Assembly (NCBI GenBank): GCA_025766275.1
Contig: JAFKAC010000018.1
Location: forward strand, 930,001-994,000
DNA from: Lactarius indigo
Taxonomy: Eukaryota > Basidiomycota > Agaricomycetes > Russulales > Russulaceae
Length of the DNA: 64,000 nucleotides
Direction of reading: 5' to 3'
Positions 11,246 to 20,700 of the stretch are shown here, in pieces (the stretch's first letter is position 1; each line of letters opens with the position of its first letter). The translations under genes were made by a program, and so were the position numbers. The notes beneath the pieces are model-generated. The model had not been told where the DNA came from and did no database searches. It saw only the letters and a list, made by a program, of their open reading frames with translations.

Positions 11246-11707
11246 AATTGTTGGAGGATAATGTCTTTTACGTCATCTGATTCTCCTGCTACTCCGTTGA
11301 GCCAATCACTGGTGCGCTGTTGAGGGGGTACATCTTGAACCGCCCTGGTAGCGACTTCTGGTTCTTGTTGATGATAGTCGGTATCGATATAGTGACTAGT
11401 TGATGCTTGAGGTTGATAGCCTCCTCATGGTTGCCTGCAATCACGGGCCATGTATCCGTCCTTTCCACAATTATAACAAGTGACGGGCCTTTGGTTATTG
11501 CGTCCCCCCCCTCTTTGGAGGAATCCCCCTCTTGGTCGATACAGGGGACAAGGAGCGAGTATGTCTTCAGCTCCTGCGAGTCGCCCTCGAATTTGATCGG
11601 CGGAGGTATCCATCGCATTTGGGTCTCTTGGGAGGTTTCTAGGTTGCCAAGAACTCCTGGGTGGTCCCTGCCACTGACGTTGTTGGCGTGGTCATCCTTG
11701 TCCCTGC
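11215..11707 (-). pseudogene. C gag, 3' part
   Basis: This is the C-terminal part of C Gag with its CCHC knuckle (CYNCGKDGYMARDC). Reading across element D with one copy of CCTGC removed restores the frame, which supports the boundary. Two in-frame TGA codons are present, at 11692-11694 and 11425-11427. The second replaces an Arg in the sequence after RQP that family A keeps as CGC, consistent with a CGA intermediate. The normal gag stop is at 11215-11217. Confidence 0.88.
11703..11707. repeat. Target-site duplication of element D, left copy (CCTGC)
   Basis: The five bases next to the left LTR of D match 27398-27402 exactly. Five bases is the usual length for Ty3/Gypsy integrase. Confidence 0.9.
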
Positions 11708-12275
11708 TGTTACGATTTTCTTGGACTCGTTTCTTTCCTTACCATTGTTTCCTTCCCACACTATACGAGCCCTGTACGACTACGCGGACCTTACGATTAC
11801 CCGGTTTCTATCACGCGCCTTGCTTATCGACGTTCTCTTTTGATAACGCTTGACATGTGCCAGTTTCCGACTTGTTTCCTCTCACGCGCGACCCCGCATG
11901 ATTCTCCTTTATTCTCGATATGACTCTGCTTTGTTCCCTTTATGTTCATCCCCTTCTTCCTCGGTTTGGCGATGGCGCCATCTGTTTGTGATAGCCACAC
12001 AGTACGACTTCTATTTAACTCTGGTCATACCTAGCTTGTACGGTAGACTAGACTTCTTGTGTAATACTACACTCGTCTACGCAGAGTCTCCTCGACCCCC
12101 AGTGCTTGTCTTCGCTAGGCCTTCGAGTCTTAGCCCTCCTCTACAGTCCAAGTGACATACGTCCTTGTGGCTCTTGTGCATCATTCTTACTGAAGTCGAG
12201 CCCTTGAGCTTTGACTACCGAACAACTGACTGACTTAGTACAGGTCATACGCAACGCCCCCGTAGTGGCGTTACA
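11708..12275 (+). repeat. D 5' LTR (568 bp)
   Basis: It begins TGTTACG and ends CGTTACA. It is unrelated in sequence to the A, B and C LTRs except for its ends. From the predicted transcription start to gag there is no ATG. Confidence 0.95.
12012..12055 (+). promoter_or_regulatory. D LTR TATA box, predicted start site and primer seed
   Basis: TATTTAA is at 12012-12018. The 11-mer AGACTAGACTT starts at 12045, 33 bases downstream, and is followed by CTT as in the other families. It is exactly complementary to the primer binding site at 12278-12288. Transcription is inferred to begin at 12045. Confidence 0.65.
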
Positions 12276-12277
12276 TT

Positions 12278-12288
12278 AAGTCTAGTCT
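12278..12288 (+). other. D primer binding site, self-priming type
   Basis: AAGTCTAGTCT lies two bases after the LTR. It differs at several positions from the A/B/C site (AAGACCAAGAT), and its partner in the LTR has changed to match over all 11 bases. Confidence 0.75.
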
Positions 12289-12293
12289 CCACA

Positions 12294-13979
12294 GTGGCTC
12301 TCACCAGCCGAAGCCGAACACAGTTCGTCAAAGAGTACCTGGAGCGGCATCCTTACGACAACCTAAGACCTTCTATCAAAGGAACCGCTCTTTGGAGGAA
12401 CACCCCACACGACGAAGGGTACTACATCTACGACCCCGATAAACTCACATACGAACCAATCAAGTATATTGAAGATCAACACATCTGGGCCTACGTTGCC
12501 TACTCCGATTCAAAGCACTCCTGGTATTCCTATAAACCTGTCCCTGCACACCTAGGACTAGGACCAGGAAAAGGACAAATCAGTGCCATCGAGGCTGATT
12601 CCGATATTGAAGAACCATCTTCCAAACCCAACTTAGACAACCCAACACTTACGCCTACCATCCAACGACCTGTGGACTTTGCATCGTATGCCAACATGTC
12701 CACCACCCAACTCTCCACCACCCTCACCTCCTCGCAACCAGCCGCAGGGTCCTCGACAGCGAATCCTGCAAGTAGTGGAGGACATCTTGTGGGAGGAAGT
12801 ATATCGGCAAGCGGAGGAGGCGCTGCGGGAGGCGCAGGAAGCCATCATGGAGGCGGTGCGCCTGGAGGTGGAGGCGGTGCGCCTGGAGGTGGAGGCGGTG
12901 CGCCTGGAGGTGGAGGCGGTGCGCCTGGAGGCGGAGGCGGCGCGCCTGGAGGTGGAGGTGGTGGAGCAGCAGCAGGTCCCGCTGCTGGAGGACCCCCCCC
13001 ACCAAACGGACGACTCGGAGGGAATCCCCCACCAGAATTCACTGGGGACCGAGAAGCCAGCAGAGCTTTCCTAAATGCCTTCGCACTCTACCGTGGAATG
13101 AACCCGAATGTCCAACAATTGACCCTCCCTTACTCACGCGCTATGACCCTCCTCTCATATATCCGAGGACCATTGGTGGATGACTGGGTCGAGGAACAAA
13201 TACAATGGCTAGCCGACCAATTGGCGGGAGGAGTAGCCATGAACGCTGAAAACCTATGGAACACTATCAAAACAAGGTTTATCCAGGCATACACCGACAC
13301 TACCCAACAACAAAAGGCCCGCCACGCCATTCAAAATTTACGAATGGACAAAGAAGACATCGACACCTACATAGCCAAGTTCTCTAACTTGGCCAATAAG
13401 GCAGGATACAACAAGGACGAGGCCACTACCTTGGAGATATTCCAGAAAGGCCTTCCAAACGCGCTAGTCATAAACGCAATCAAGTTCCACCACCCCGTAG
13501 ACTGGGACGATTGGAAAACAGCGGTTACGCTTCAACAAGCGGAATACCTCCTCCTCAAAGATAGACTCACCAAAGGAAGAACAGACAAGAAAGGAGGAGC
13601 CTCCCGTGACCAATGGCTGAACGCTCTCAACAAAACTAGGGACCCAAATGCAATGGACATCAGCCGAACTCGCGCCAGGGCGGCAATGACGGAGGACGAA
13701 AAGAAGCTACTCCAGAAAGAAGGAAGATGCTTCCGATGCCGAGGACAAGGGCACATCTCCAGATTTTGTCCTCAAAAAGCCACCACCACCGTCAAAGCCG
13801 CAGGTACAAATGACCCTGCTCCAACTACCGCCACTATCTCAATGACCGCATCACGTCCCCTTTCCAACGAGGAACAAGCCGACGCCCAAGTAGCGGCCTT
13901 GTTTGCCCAAACCCCTGAAGTACGAGAATTAATGGTGGATAAACTCTTCGGACAAAAGAAGGATTTTCTGAACGCTTGA
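12294..13979 (+). CDS. D Gag
   Basis: This is a Gag protein of about 561 residues, starting at the GTG at 12294, 18 bases after the LTR (context ACA GTG G). The leader and the next 390 bases contain no ATG at all. The first one (12688) is out of frame and the first in frame is 12696, codon 135. The N-terminal region resembles the other Gags in layout only. Then come a Ser/Ala-rich stretch, a GGAPGGG repeat tract, the gag domain (around NAFALYRGMN) and a CCHC knuckle (CFRCRGQGHISRFC). The C-terminus DFLNA resembles the GFQDA and GFRNA ends of the others. It overlaps pol, with GGATTTT at 13961-13967. Confidence 0.9.
   Translation: MALTSRSRTQFVKEYLERHPYDNLRPSIKGTALWRNTPHDEGYYIYDPDKLTYEPIKYIEDQHIWAYVAYSDSKHSWYSYKPVPAHLGLGPGKGQISAIEADSDIEEPSSKPNLDNPTLTPTIQRPVDFASYANMSTTQLSTTLTSSQPAAGSSTANPASSGGHLVGGSISASGGGAAGGAGSHHGGGAPGGGGGAPGGGGGAPGGGGGAPGGGGGAPGGGGGGAAAGPAAGGPPPPNGRLGGNPPPEFTGDREASRAFLNAFALYRGMNPNVQQLTLPYSRAMTLLSYIRGPLVDDWVEEQIQWLADQLAGGVAMNAENLWNTIKTRFIQAYTDTTQQQKARHAIQNLRMDKEDIDTYIAKFSNLANKAGYNKDEATTLEIFQKGLPNALVINAIKFHHPVDWDDWKTAVTLQQAEYLLLKDRLTKGRTDKKGGASRDQWLNALNKTRDPNAMDISRTRARAAMTEDEKKLLQKEGRCFRCRGQGHISRFCPQKATTTVKAAGTNDPAPTTATISMTASRPLSNEEQADAQVAALFAQTPEVRELMVDKLFGQKKDFLNA
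12851..12955 (+). repeat. 21-bp coding minisatellite in D gag (5 units)
   Basis: Five near-identical 21-bp units encode repeated GGAPGGG. A and B Gag have Gly/Pro-rich linkers at the equivalent place, but without such a regular DNA repeat. Confidence 0.85.
13961..13967 (+). promoter_or_regulatory. -1 frameshift heptamer GGATTTT (D)
   Basis: It reads G GAT TTT in gag frame. After a one-base slip it reads GGA TTT and the pol frame continues into the conserved SERLN and AWARA blocks. The same heptamer is the known -1 site of red clover necrotic mosaic virus, while GGGTTTT of the other families is that of barley yellow dwarf virus. Confidence 0.7.
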
Positions 13980-16074
13980 ACCTGGCAGCCTGGGCTAGAG
14001 CATTAAAACTTAGCGTGTACAATAGCAGATTCCGATCTATGCGAATTCCAGTACTTTTCAAATCTGCTCACGCGACGGCCGAACGAAACGTTTTGGTGGA
14101 CTCGGGCGCAACAGACAATTTCATAAGCGCAAACCTCCTAAAACGACTCAAAATAGCCTGGCTACCTACCGAACGCTCCATCAAAATATGGAACGTAGAT
14201 GGAACCCACAACCAAGGAGGAGAGATTACATCTTTCACCGACCTCACCGTTAAAACCGGGGGAAAGACCCAAAACCTTCGATTCCTCATCACGGATTTAG
14301 GAAACGACGAAGTCATACTGGGATATCCCTGGTTTACGGCTTTTGAACCCAAGTTCCACTGGCGAGACGCCACACTCGACGAAGAGTTCCAACCAGTGGT
14401 TGTCACCAGTCTGCACCTGTCCGACGAAGCCATGCCTCTTGAAGCAACCATCAAGGCATTGGAGACGTATCAACTGGACGAATCAGCCTGGGAACAGCTA
14501 CAAGAAGAAGACGAACCCTGTATCCGGCTACGAAAAACAACAACAGCATCAGAATTAGCGCAGCAAGAAGCGGCCAAAAGACCCCAGAAAACCTTCGAAG
14601 AGATGGTTCCAGAAGAATACCGGAGGCATCAGAAAGTTTTCAGTGAGGAAGCGTCTCAGCGCTTCCCCCCTTCACGCCCGTGGGACCACGCCATCGATCT
14701 GGTCCCAACCGCCCCTGAAACAATGGATTGCAAAGTATACCCACTCACAATCCCAGAAAACGAAAAATTAACAGAATTCGTGACCGAACACCTGGAAAAG
14801 AAGTACATCCAACCGTCCAAGTCTCCTTACGCATCCCCCTTCTTTTTCATCAAAAAGAAGGACGGGAAACTACGCCCGGTACAGGACTACCGCTGCCTCA
14901 ACGAACTAACCGTAAAGAATCACTACCCACTCCCCCTAATCCCCGAACTTATCGACAAAATCCGAGAAGCAAGGCTTTACTCGAAACTTGACATCCGATG
15001 GGGATACAACAACGTTCGAATCAAACAGGGGGACGAATGGAAGGCGGCGTTCAAGACAAATCAGGGGTTGTTCGAACCACGAGTCATGTTCTTTGGCCTC
15101 ACTAATTCCCCTAGCACCTTCCAAACCATGATGGATACTATCTTCCGGGAGTTAGTGCTGACAGGGGAAGTAATCGTTTACATGGACGACATCCTAATTG
15201 CAACCTCAGACGACCGCACCCACCACAGAATGGTACTACACCAAGTCCTCGACCTCTGCGACAAACACGACCTATACATCAAACCGGAAAAATGCGTGTT
15301 TGAAGTCCATGAGGTGGAATACCTGGGGCTAATCATTGGGTACGGACGATTGCGAATGGACCCAGTCAAAGTACAAGGAGTCCAAGAGTGGAAGGCGCCG
15401 ACATCACTCAAAGAAGTACGAGCCTTCCTAGGATTCTGCAATTTTTACCGGCGATTCATACGGGGGTTCTCTACAATTGCAAGACCCCTTCACGACCTCA
15501 CAAAGAAAGACGTTCCCTGGGAATGGACAGAAGCCAGACAAAAAGCCTTCGACACCATCAAAGAGCGAATCAGTTCGGAGCCGGTCTTACTATTCCCGAA
15601 ACTAGACCAGCCCTTCGAAATCGAAGTCGATGCTTCAAGTTACGCCCTAGGGGCTATCCTAAATCAGAAGGGAGAGGACGACAAAATGCATCCGGTCGCA
15701 TTCTACTCTGAATCCCTATCGGAAGCCGAACGCAATTACGACATCTACGATAGGGAACTATTAGCGATCGTTAAAGCGCTACGCACTTGGCGAACATACC
15801 TCGTGGGATCCCCCCATCTAATAACGATCCATACAGACCATGCTAACCTGCAATACTGGAAAGAACCCAGAAAAATCAGTCGACGAGTAGCACGGGAGTT
15901 CCAAGAACTGTCGGAGTACAACTTTATACTCAAACATATCCCCGGTACCAAGAATACACAAGCAGACTCCTTATCGAGAAGACCTGACTACGATGACGGC
16001 ACTAGCGACAATGGTCACGTCATAGTACTCCCAGATGACGTATTTCTTAAAGTCACCCAAACGTCCATGCACGA
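13961..16074 (+). CDS. D Pol, first part (protease, RT, RNase H)
   Basis: This is the N-terminal two thirds of D Pol, entered by frameshift from gag. It has protease DSGAT near 14100, reverse transcriptase with LDIRWGYNN and YMDD at 15179-15190, and RNase H with DASSYALGAIL near 15635 and the DRELLAIVKALR helix. The frame is open up to the A2 insertion at 16075 and resumes at 23882 once one copy of CACGA is removed. No internal stop is present. With A2 in place, the transcript would enter the A2 LTR on its antisense side and end a few dozen codons later at 16123. Confidence 0.92.
16070..16074. repeat. Target-site duplication of A2, left copy (CACGA)
   Basis: It matches 23877-23881 on the other side of A2. 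Removing one copy restores the D pol reading frame exactly. Confidence 0.92.
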
Positions 16075-16582
16075 TGTTACGCTCCACCGGCGTCAGTCCG
16101 ACTTGGACTTGGGAGAGGCGTAATCGACTTAGCGAAAGTTAGGCGAATGGGGACCTCGTGTCAACCCAACGCAAGCTGAACGGGGGCACACTGGCACACG
16201 CCGCAGCAAAGGGATAAAGAAGAACGCTTCTTGGTAAGCGCGAGCAGAGGCACTCTTAGTCCGAGACTAAGGCTGATAGAAGACGAGTCAAACGGTGGAT
16301 TGAAGAAGACCAAGATGGGGACTCTTGGTCTTCCGAGTCGACTATTTATACAGGTACGCGCGGGCTTTAAAGCGCCGCTGGAACAGTAAGTAACCAATAG
16401 CGTAACTAGCTCGAACCCTAGTACAGCTATCCTAGGAATGAGTCATACATGAGTCACAATCACATGCGAGCTACGATGCTGACTGATGCGATGTAAGAGT
16501 CCATGACTAATACTGATACCAGACCGTAGTCATAACCGGTCATGAGTCGTATGTAATGAGTCACCAAGTCCGTACCGTAACA
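16075..16582 (-). repeat. A2 3' LTR (508 bp)
   Basis: TG...CA ends with TGTTAC/GTAACA. It is the same length as its partner at 23369-23876 and nearly identical. Confidence 0.96.
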
Positions 16583-16595
16583 TCACCCCCTTTTC
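16583..16595 (-). other. A2 polypurine tract
   Basis: On the element strand this is GAAAAGGGGGTGA, directly against the 3' LTR. It is the expected plus-strand DNA priming site. Confidence 0.8.
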
Positions 16596-16614
16596 AGGAG
16601 TGAGGCCCACCTCA

Positions 16615-17790
16615 CTAATCCGCCACCGATTCCTGCCTCATCCGTTCTGCTTCATCTTCCATCCTTGCCAATATGTTAGCACGCTCCAAACGATAAAGAC
16701 TGTCCTTCTTGTCCATCGTTACCATCTCCTTTTCCATCTGCAATTGCCGAATGCGCTTTTCTAGCTGGTCCTCGGCAAAGGCGAACTGCCGGAACCGGCG
16801 CAATTCTTGCGTGAGGGTGACGTCCCCAATGCGCATAAGCAGCAAGTCGGTGGGGTGTCGGTCGCGGAGCATGAAGTACTCCTCGTGAGGGATGAACGCG
16901 CGGTTGTTCTTTGGGAGATGGGGAGTGGTGTAGAGGGGTTTCCCATAGAGGAAACCAGACCCCGGAGCTAGTCCGAGTACGAAGGGGTCTCCTCCTCGGA
17001 TAACTTGTACGTGGGAGGCTTGTACCGTCGGTCCGTTGGGGAGTTTGATCGGGAACGGAATGTAATCGGGTCCTCTATTGACCCGGAACCCCTCAGGGAC
17101 GACGGCCCTGGTTGCGGGGTCTCGTTCGCCCATTGGTGTATAACGAGCCGCTTGTGCCACGGCGACTCGTCCTCTGTGTAGAGGCCCCCCCGCTGCGTCG
17201 ACGAGGTAGGGAGTGGCGGCTGGATCTTCAGCGTAGAATTCATGGTTAAGGAATGCGTGCCTGATGGGGTAATGGTCTCCAAGTTCGTCCTCATCCTCAT
17301 CTTCGTCCAGTACTCCTTCCGCTCCTTCATCATTCGGCGTCGGCAGGCGGCGATATGCAGTTGCTCCCGCTGCCACCGCGCCGCCGTCTCCTTCCATTCT
17401 TGTTCGTACTTCTTCATGGCGTCGGGCGGTTTCACCGCGCGGGACAGCTGCTTGAAGCCGAAAGAGCTCGTCTTCGGTGAGGAAGACCTCGGGCTCACCG
17501 GTATCGGGGTTCGTGAGGGCGTACATTGGTTGCGGAGGTGTTGGTTGAGTTGTTGCTGGATCGTCGTCGAGAGTTCCCTGTACGGGCACAGGGAATCGTT
17601 GCAGTGTCTGGTGCAGTTCTTCACTAGTGATAGGGCCGTCTTCCTCATGCTGCATGGAGGTACGGCCTCCAACTGCAACTCCAGTGGTTGCGGTGTCGTC
17701 GGTGGTGTCGGGGTCAACAAGCGTGGCGGAGGAGTCGTTGGCAAGGGTAGAGAGGAGTGCGAGCTGGTCATTGCGTCGAGTAGAGGACAT
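16615..17790 (-). other. C-terminal module fused to A2 Pol, related to D ORF3
   Basis: This covers residues 1212-1602 of A2 Pol, from a Met at 17790. It begins MSSTRRNDQLALLSTLAN and is acidic and Pro/Thr-rich for about 200 residues. A block YIPFPIKLPNG follows, and the last 60 residues are rich in charged heptads (EDQLEKRIRQLQMEKEMV), predicting a coiled coil. D ORF3 has the same layout: a Met, an LSN-like start, a Pro-rich stretch, YYPLQIPLPDGG, then a coiled coil. It lacks the zinc knuckles that end D ORF3. It is in frame with Pol with no stop between. Function unknown. Confidence 0.6.
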
Positions 17791-20700
17791 GGAGTGAATG
17801 AGAGATGGGGACTTATCACGACAGGATGCCATCCTTATATGCGTTTCTCTGTCGGGGTTTGAATGTTTGAAGTCCCGAACGGCTTCGTCGGCGAACACGT
17901 CATCCTTATCTATCCATTGATTGTCTGAGTCTGGATAGCCCTTCCATTTGACAAGGTATTGGAGCCGACGTCTTCTGCCAAACCGTCGAGAGTCTAGAAT
18001 CTTCTCGACCTCGTATTCTTCTTCGTTATCGACCAAATCAGGTGGTGGGCGCTGATAATTTGGTCCGTGCGTGGGTGTCTCACGATAAGGTGTGAGAAGA
18101 TCTATGTGGAAGACATCGTGGATGCTCCACTGCGTGGGAAGTTCGAGGCGATAGTTGACAGGAGACATCACCTGGATGACCTTAAATGGTCCATGGCGCT
18201 TCGCAGCTAATTTTGCGGTTGGTTGATGGGTGCGCAAGTGGCGTCCTTCTAGCCACACGAGGTCTCCTTCCTTGAATCTGGGCGTATCTTTGTGCTTGAC
18301 CCATGACTTTTGCGCCCGGAGCATGCAAGAAAAGGCGCGTTGCCGTGCTTGCTTAAATTGGTCTAGTCTTAGTGACACCTGTGGGATAGGGGAAGGCCTG
18401 TCGGTCCAATCAGCGCGAGGATTGAACCCAGATAAGAGGAAGAAGGGGGATTCCCTTGTGGTTTCATTAGGCCAGTTATTATGCGTGAATTCCGCCATGG
18501 GCAGATAACGGACCCAGTCATCTTGTCGCTCATTTACCCAGAAGCGGAGGTATTGTTCTAGCCATTGGTTCGTCCGTTCTGATTGGCCGTCGGTTCTGGG
18601 ATGATAAGCGGTTGAGATATTTTGGCTGATGCCAAGGATTTTACATATCTCCCGCATAAACTTGGATGCGAAACGGGGATCTCGATCACTGATAACGCGC
18701 GAGGGGAGTCCGAATCGTGGGAAGACGTGAGAAACGTACAGGGCAGCCGTCCCTTCCGCCGTTATCTCTTCGTTACAAGGGATAAAAACGGCGGCTTTGG
18801 TACAATCGTGATCTGTTACCGTTAGAATAGAGTCGTATCCCCGAGAGATGGGGAGTTTGGTAATGAAGTCCACTGCGATAGTCTCGAATGGCAGGGCTTC
18901 TGGTTTCGGGTAGATAGGTTGTAGAGGTGCCCTAATGGGGCGGAGGTTGACTTTGTGTCGCTGGCATTCTGCGCAGCCTTTGACGTAGTCTGTGACGTCA
19001 TTCTTCATTTGGGGCCACCAGTAATGCCGCTCAGTGAGCTGGAGAGTCCGTTTAATACCGGGGTGACCGTAGACAGGAGAGTCGTGGTGTGCAGCGATGA
19101 TGGTGCGTTTATCGTGGATGCCGCCGGTGACTACTCGGCGCCCGTCTTTGTACCACGTTCCCTCAATATCTTTTAGTTTGTGAGCGTCAACCCAGGGTTT
19201 TAACTTAGCTGTATCTTGCTCGTAAATTGGATGTTCCGGAGTCATCTCAACCGGTAAGATCTCAGGTCTCCAATGTGGATGTCGTGGTTCTTCTAGCGTA
19301 GTGGCGCGTGCAAAGACGCTTTCTGGTAACACGGTTACCCCTTCGTTGTCGTTTTCTCCTTGATCGTAGTCTGGTCTTCGTGATAATGCGTCGGCGCGTC
19401 CATTAGAAGTCCCCTTAATGTGATGAATCTCAAAGTCGTATTCTGAAAGTTCGAGTACTTCCCTAGCCACACGTCTGCTAATCTTCTGGGGTGATCTCCA
19501 GTACTGCAGATTGAGGTGGTCGGAGAATACTTTGATTTTGTGAGGGGAACCCGCCAGAAGGGGTCTCCAGTGGCGGAAGGCCTTGACGATTGCCAAAAGT
19601 TCAAGGTCGTAAATGTCGTAGTTTCGCTCGGCTTCATTGAGAGTGGATGAATAGTAGCCGATGGGGTGTCGTTTGCCGTCTGCTTTGCGTTGTAGGAGGA
19701 CGGCTCCGGTCGCAAATCCTGATGCGTCGACTTCTAGTTCGAATTGTTGGGTAAGGTCCGGGTGTGCGAGGACAGGTTCGCTAGTGACAAGGGTTTTGAG
19801 GTCTTGGAACGCTTTCTCTTCTTCCGTTCCCCAATGCCACTCAGTGTCTTTTCGTGTAAGTTTGTTAAGAGGTCGTGCCTTGGTTGCGAATCCTCGTATG
19901 AAGGGTCGGTAAAAATTGCAAAAACCCAAGAAGGAGCGGACGTCCTTAACTTTGGTTGGCGTAGGCCAGTCTTTGATGCCCGAAATTTTGACGGGGTCCA
20001 TGCGTGTCACCCCCTTTTCAAGGATTACCCCCAGGTAATCCATACGCGGGGAGTGGAAGAGGCATTTCTCGAGTTTGTAGTATAAGTCATGCTCCGCGGA
20101 TACGCGGAGGACGTCTTTGACTGCTTCGATGTGGTCGGGTAAAGAGTGATTAAGTCCCGTGGCGATACCGATGTCGTCCATGTAGACCCGAATAGTTGTG
20201 CCGCGTGCTTCGTGTTTCGCGATGATGTCTCTGAAGATGAAGTTCATCATGGTCTGGAACGTCGCAGGGGAGTTCGTTAAGCCGAAAAACATCACCGTTG
20301 GTTCGAATAACCCATATCGCGTTTTGAACGCCGCCTTCTCCTCGTCCCCTTCTTTGATACGTATGTTGTTATAGCCCCATCTAACGTCAAGCTTTGTGTA
20401 GATGTGGGCGTTGCTGAGGTCGGTAATGAGATCGGAAATGAGAGGAAGTGGATATTGGTTGCGGATGGTAACCGCGTTGATTTTCCGATAATCTTGAACA
20501 GGTCGTAATTTACCGTCCTTCTTTTTGATAAAGAAGAAGGACGACGCATATGGGGACTTGGAGGGTCGTATGTACCCCTTCTTTAATTGCTCGTCGATCC
20601 ATTCGCGTAATTTCTTGTCTTCCTCTTGAGTCATGGGGTATATCTTGCAGTCTATAGCGTCAGCTGTTCCGGGTTTGAATTCGATGGCATGATCCCAGGG

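Larger units (their letters stand above)
10011..11707 (-). mobile_element. Chromovirus C, left retained segment
   Basis: This is the oldest element of the nest, closely related to family A. This piece holds the first part of pol and the 3' end of gag. It is bounded on the left by the LTR of element B, which inserted into C pol, and on the right by element D. The last five bases, CCTGC (11703-11707), are repeated at 27398-27402 beyond D. C continues at 27398. Confidence 0.92.

Noticed and set aside
12851..12955. CRISPR-like array
   Set aside because: The units are adjacent without spacers and encode Gag; this is a coding minisatellite in a eukaryotic element.
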